NCBI GenBank assembly: GCA_036732755.1
Contig: DAINBU010000065.1
Span: 1-27,116 of the forward strand
DNA length: 27,116 nucleotides
From: DASRRB01 sp036732755
GTDB taxonomy: Bacteria; Planctomycetota; B15-G4; SIAN01
Direction: 5' to 3'
Numbering within the stretch: the first letter of the stretch is position 1; every line of letters starts with the position of its first letter. The position numbers and the translations under genes are program-made. This document shows, piece by piece, positions 23,881 through 27,116 of the stretch. The notes beneath the pieces are model-generated. The model did no database searches. It was not told the DNA's origin and was given only the letters and a program-made list of their open reading frames with translations.

Positions 23881-25473
23881 ATGGTCGTCGCGGCGCTCGC
23901 GCTCGCCGTGCTCGTCTCCGCCGCCGCGCCTCAGGACGGCGCGAGCAAGGTTGCCGCCGACCCGAGCGACGCCTTCTTCAAGAAGGGCGAGATCCCGCGG
24001 CTGAAGCTCGAGCTCGCGCCCGAGGACGTCGAGAAGCTGCGCGCGAACGCGCGCGAGTACGTGCGCTGCCGCGTGCGCGAGAACGACAAGACCGTCTACG
24101 AAGGCGTCTCGATCAAGCTCAAGGGCTCCGCCGGCAGCTTCCAAGCGATCGACGACCAGCCGGCGTTCACGCTCCGGGTCGACCGCGACGACGACGACGC
24201 GCGCTTCCACGGCCTCGCCAAGTTCCACCTCAACAACAGCGTGCAGGACGACACGTACCTGCGCGAGTGGATCGGCTCCGAGCTCTGCCGTGCCGCCGGC
24301 GTCGCGACGCCGCGCGTGACCCACGCCCGCGTATGGCTCAACGAGCGCGACCTCGGCCTCTACGTCCTGAAGGAGGGCTTCGACAAGCTGCTGGTGAAGC
24401 GCTCCTTCAAGGAGGCGGCGGGCAACCTCTACGACGGCGGCTTCTGCCAGGACGTCGACGCCGACCTGAAGAAGGAGTGCGGCAAGGGGCCCGACGACCA
24501 CTCCGACCTGAAGGCGCTGCGCGAGGCGTGCCTCGAGCCCGATCTGAAGAAGCGCTGGCCGCGCCTCGACGAGCTGGTCGACGGGAAGGCCTTCCTCACC
24601 TTCGTCGCGATGGAGCTGATGCTCGGCCACTGGGACGGATACAGCCTGAACCACAACAACTACCGCGTCTACTTCGAGCCGAAGAGCGGCAAGGCGGTCT
24701 TCCTCACGCACGGCATGGACCAGGTGCTGCAGGACCCGAACGCCTCGATCCTCGACGCGCCGACCGCGCTGGTCGCGGCGAGCCAGATGAAGAACCCGGA
24801 GTGGCGCGCCGCCTGGCGCAAGCGCGTCGGCGAGCTGCTGCCGCTGTTCGACGCGACGAAGCTCGGCAGGAAGATCGACGAGGTGAGTCGCCGCCTCGCC
24901 AAGGTGCTCGCCGCCACTGACCTCGAGGCCGCCCACGCCTACGAGGGGCGCGTGCGCGACCTGAAGAACCTGATCGAGCAGCGCGAACGGTCGCTCCGCG
25001 AGCAGCGCACGCAGCCCGACCCCAAGCCGCTCGTCTTCTCACTCGACGTGCCGGTCCGCATCGAGAGGTGGCACCCGATGTCGGAGTCGGAGGACGCGCA
25101 GGTCGGCGAGGAGAAGGCGAACGGCGAGCGCCGCTTCGTCGTCGCGTGCGGGGCTTCCGGCCAGTGCGTCGCCGGCTTTAGGCGCGCCGTCCTGCTCGCG
25201 AAGGGGCGCTACCGGCTGGCCGGCGTGCTCAAGGTCAAGGAGGTCGCGGCGCTCGCGGAGGAGGATGCGCCGGGCGCGGGCGCGGGGCTGCGCATCTCCG
25301 GCGCGAAGCGCGAAGGCGGGCTCGACGGCACCGCGACGTGGAAGACGGTGCAGTACGAATTCGAGGTCCTCGAAGAGCAGCGCGACGTCGAGCTGGTCGT
25401 CGAGCTGCGCGCCTCGAAGGGCCGGCTCGAGGTGAAGCCCGAGTCGCTCAAGCTCACGCGGCTCGGCTCGTAG
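23881..25473 (+). CDS. Exported CotH-family protein kinase-like protein with C-terminal beta domain
   Basis: The protein has 530 residues from an ATG at 23881, 3 nt after the DUF4956 stop. A short signal peptide (LALAVLVSAAA, cleaved near Ala16 before PQDG) directs export. The CotH fold spans about 35-385: SIKLKGSAGSF, KFHLNNSVQDDTYLREW, GLYVLKEGFDKLL, the catalytic-region GHWDGYSLNHNNY (Asp252) and HGMDQVL (Asp280), which keep the two Asp positions expected for catalysis and metal binding in CotH kinases. Residues about 395-530 form a separate beta-rich domain (GRYRLAGVLKVKE, WKTVQYEFEVLEE) resembling a carbohydrate-binding or jelly-roll module. Spore-coat CotH phosphorylates partner proteins, but no spore genes are here, so the substrate is unknown and likely extracytoplasmic. 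Confidence 0.9.
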   Translation: MVVAALALAVLVSAAAPQDGASKVAADPSDAFFKKGEIPRLKLELAPEDVEKLRANAREYVRCRVRENDKTVYEGVSIKLKGSAGSFQAIDDQPAFTLRVDRDDDDARFHGLAKFHLNNSVQDDTYLREWIGSELCRAAGVATPRVTHARVWLNERDLGLYVLKEGFDKLLVKRSFKEAAGNLYDGGFCQDVDADLKKECGKGPDDHSDLKALREACLEPDLKKRWPRLDELVDGKAFLTFVAMELMLGHWDGYSLNHNNYRVYFEPKSGKAVFLTHGMDQVLQDPNASILDAPTALVAASQMKNPEWRAAWRKRVGELLPLFDATKLGRKIDEVSRRLAKVLAATDLEAAHAYEGRVRDLKNLIEQRERSLREQRTQPDPKPLVFSLDVPVRIERWHPMSESEDAQVGEEKANGERRFVVACGASGQCVAGFRRAVLLAKGRYRLAGVLKVKEVAALAEEDAPGAGAGLRISGAKREGGLDGTATWKTVQYEFEVLEEQRDVELVVELRASKGRLEVKPESLKLTRLGS

Positions 25474-25487
25474 GCGCGGCGCGGCCG

Positions 25488-26951
25488 ATGCGGATCCTCT
25501 TCGTCGCCTCCGAATGCGCACCGTTCGCGAAGACCGGCGGGCTCGGCGACGTGGTCGGCGCGCTCCCCAAGTACCTCGCGCGCCGCGGCCACGAGGTCCG
25601 GGTCGTCCTGCCGCTCTACCAGGGCATGCCGTGGGATGCCTTCGAGCTCCTCGACGGCGTGCTCGCGGTGCCGATGGGATGGGGGCCGGAGTTCGCCGCG
25701 GTGCGCCTCGGCCGGCTGCCGGGCAGCGACGTGCGCGTCTACTTCCTCGAGCATCGCCGCTTCTTCGACCGCCCCCACCTCTACGGGTCGCCCGACGCGG
25801 CGTACGGCGACAACCTCGAGCGCTTCGCCTTCCTGTCGCGCGGCGCGCTGCAGCTCTGCACCGCCTCGAACTGGCTCCCCGACGTCGTCCACGCCCACGA
25901 CTGGCAGGCGGCGCTGGTCCCCGTCTACTTGAACACCGTGGAATGGTCCCGGCCGCTGCACGGCAGCGCGTCGCTCTTCACCATCCACAACCTCGCCTTC
26001 CAGGGCGAGTTCGAGCCGCGCCAGCTCTGGCTCGCCGGCCTCGGCGCCGAGCACCTCCATGGGAAGGGCCTCGAGCACTTCGGCACGCTCAACCTGATGA
26101 AGGGCGGCCTCTGGCACGCGACGCTGCTCACGACGGTGAGCCCGAACTACGCGCGCGAGATCAAGACGTCCGAGTTCGGCTGCGGCCTCGACGGCGTCCT
26201 GCGCGAGCGCGCCGTCGACCTGCACGGGATCCTGAACGGCGTCGACGTCGAGGAGTGGAACCCCGCGACCGACCCCCACATCGCGGCGCACTACGACGCG
26301 AAGCGACCGGCCGGCAAGGCGGAGTGCAAGCGCGCCCTGCAGCGCGACGCGGGCCTCCCCGAGCGCGCCGACGTCCCCCTCTTCGGGTGGGTCGGGCGGC
26401 TCGCCTACCAGAAGGGGATCGACGCGTTCGCGCACGCCCTGCTCGGGCTGCTCGGGCTCGACCTGCAGGTCGTCCTGCTCGGCTCGGGCGATCCCGACGC
26501 GGCGCGCTTCCTCGGCGAGCTCGCCGCGCGCCATCCCGCGAAGTTCCGCGCCTGGTTCTCGTTCGACCACGCGCGCTCGCACCGCATCGAGGCGGGCAGC
26601 GACTTCTTCGTGATGCCGTCGCGCTTCGAGCCGTGCGGCCTGAACCAGATGTACAGCCAGCGCTACGGCACGCTGCCGATCGTGCGCGCGACGGGCGGGC
26701 TGCTCGACACGGTGACCAGCTACGACGAGCGCCGCGGGAGCGGCACCGGCTTCATCTTCGGCGACCTGACGCCGACCGCGCTCTACAACACCTGCGCGTG
26801 GGCGCTGTCGACGTGGCACGACCGGCGCCCCCACATCGAGGCGATGAAGCGCGAGGCGATGCGGCTCGACTGGTCGTGGGAGCGGTTCGCCGGCGAGTAC
26901 GAGCGGCTCTATCGAGAAGCGGTCTTGCGGCGGCGGGGAGGTGCGGCGTGA
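25488..26951 (+). CDS. glgA: Glycogen synthase (GT5)
   Basis: The protein has 487 residues, a typical length. It transfers glucose from ADP-glucose to the non-reducing end of alpha-1,4-glucan. The N-terminal ADP-glucose motif is KTGGLGDVVGALP (Lys15). Other family landmarks are HAHDWQAAL, FTIHNLAFQG, LNGVDVEEWNP, GWVGRLAYQKGID and SRFEPCGLNQMYSQRYG with Glu381, then a GGLLDTV-containing C-terminal segment. The protein is cytoplasmic, with no signal peptide. ATG at 25488 lies 14 nt after the CotH stop with only a weak GCGCGGCGCGG upstream. It complements the GH57 branching enzyme at the head of the operon. No glgC is present in the window. Confidence 0.97.
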   Translation: MRILFVASECAPFAKTGGLGDVVGALPKYLARRGHEVRVVLPLYQGMPWDAFELLDGVLAVPMGWGPEFAAVRLGRLPGSDVRVYFLEHRRFFDRPHLYGSPDAAYGDNLERFAFLSRGALQLCTASNWLPDVVHAHDWQAALVPVYLNTVEWSRPLHGSASLFTIHNLAFQGEFEPRQLWLAGLGAEHLHGKGLEHFGTLNLMKGGLWHATLLTTVSPNYAREIKTSEFGCGLDGVLRERAVDLHGILNGVDVEEWNPATDPHIAAHYDAKRPAGKAECKRALQRDAGLPERADVPLFGWVGRLAYQKGIDAFAHALLGLLGLDLQVVLLGSGDPDAARFLGELAARHPAKFRAWFSFDHARSHRIEAGSDFFVMPSRFEPCGLNQMYSQRYGTLPIVRATGGLLDTVTSYDERRGSGTGFIFGDLTPTALYNTCAWALSTWHDRRPHIEAMKREAMRLDWSWERFAGEYERLYREAVLRRRGGAA

Positions 26952-27116
26952 TCCCGGGCATCGCGTTCGTCGTGGCCGCCGCGCTCGTCGCGCAGGAGAA
27001 GGCGGCGGAGGGCGTCCGCTTCGGCGATGCGCGTCTCGCGAAGGGGGCGCGGCTCGCCGCGACCTCGACCAACACGGCGGCCTTGAAGACGACGGTGAAG
27101 GGGGGCGGCGTCGAAC
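26948..27116 (+). CDS. Exported protein, N-terminal fragment cut by the right edge
   Basis: A GTG at 26948 overlaps the glgA stop (GTGA) and has GGGGAGG at good spacing. The 56 visible codons encode a signal peptide (IPGIAFVVAAALVA, followed by QEKAAEG) and the start of a secreted region (FGDARLAKGARLAATSTNTA). Codon usage matches its neighbours. The position makes it the sixth gene of the alpha-glucan/VTC/CotH operon. It resembles the CotH protein in having a very short signal peptide that ends before a Gln-acidic pair. The family cannot be identified from the fragment. Confidence 0.75.
   Translation, partial: MIPGIAFVVAAALVAQEKAAEGVRFGDARLAKGARLAATSTNTAALKTTVKGGGVE

Noticed and set aside
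23122..26834. Long minus-strand frames opposite DUF4956, CotH and glgA
   Set aside because: Composition is typical of antisense shadows, and the plus-strand frames carry all conserved motifs.

Overview
This is a GC-rich window (by eye roughly 70% G+C) with dense, non-spliced bacterial genes, Shine-Dalgarno-like sites and many GTG starts. The organism is Gram-negative or otherwise diderm. The evidence is a tripartite RND efflux system with a TolC-type outer-membrane factor, and a DUF481 protein with a signal peptide and a C-terminal Phe. Several exported proteins have short signal peptides ending in Ala followed by Gln-Asp or Gln-Glu, which I associate loosely with Planctomycetota. Myxococcota or another environmental high-GC phylum cannot be excluded. 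No tRNA, rRNA, CRISPR array, transposase or integrase was recognised.

Left block (about 235-14265, all minus strand). ettA, an ABC-F translation factor, lies upstream of a tightly packed cluster. The order of transcription is outer-membrane factor, periplasmic adaptor with two heavy-metal-binding (HMBD) motifs, oversized CusA-like RND pump, SERCA-like P-type ATPase, AMP/thymidine phosphorylase, PRPP-synthetase-like protein, and a small two-helix membrane protein. Gaps are at most 38 nt and three junctions are 4-nt start/stop overlaps, so this looks like one transcript. The ATPase gene is broken by one extra base in an 8-nt C/G run.

Middle block (14376-20744). A plus-strand DUF4912 protein has a basic N-terminal tail and a GASE-type repeat region. 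Its predicted end overlaps the end of mscL on the opposite strand. mscL (with an unusually long periplasmic loop) and an upstream DUF481 outer-membrane protein lie on the minus strand. An RlmN/Cfr-type radical SAM methyltransferase lies on the plus strand, and a membrane-anchored protein of unknown function lies on the minus strand.

Right block (20881-27116, all plus strand). GH57 alpha-glucan branching enzyme, VTC-domain (polyphosphate-polymerase-like) protein, DUF4956 membrane protein, exported CotH-like kinase, glycogen synthase GlgA and the start of another exported protein form a contiguous operon with overlaps or gaps of 14 nt or less. The glycogen enzymes bracket the VTC-DUF4956-CotH module. 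This suggests that alpha-glucan metabolism and a phosphate or surface-polymer function are expressed together. This block and the mixed metal-efflux/nucleotide-phosphorolysis operon are the two most interesting arrangements in the window.

There is no stretch over 300 bases without a gene. The largest gaps are 55-234 (nothing convincing) and the divergent spacers 14266-14375, 17680-17810 and 20745-20880.
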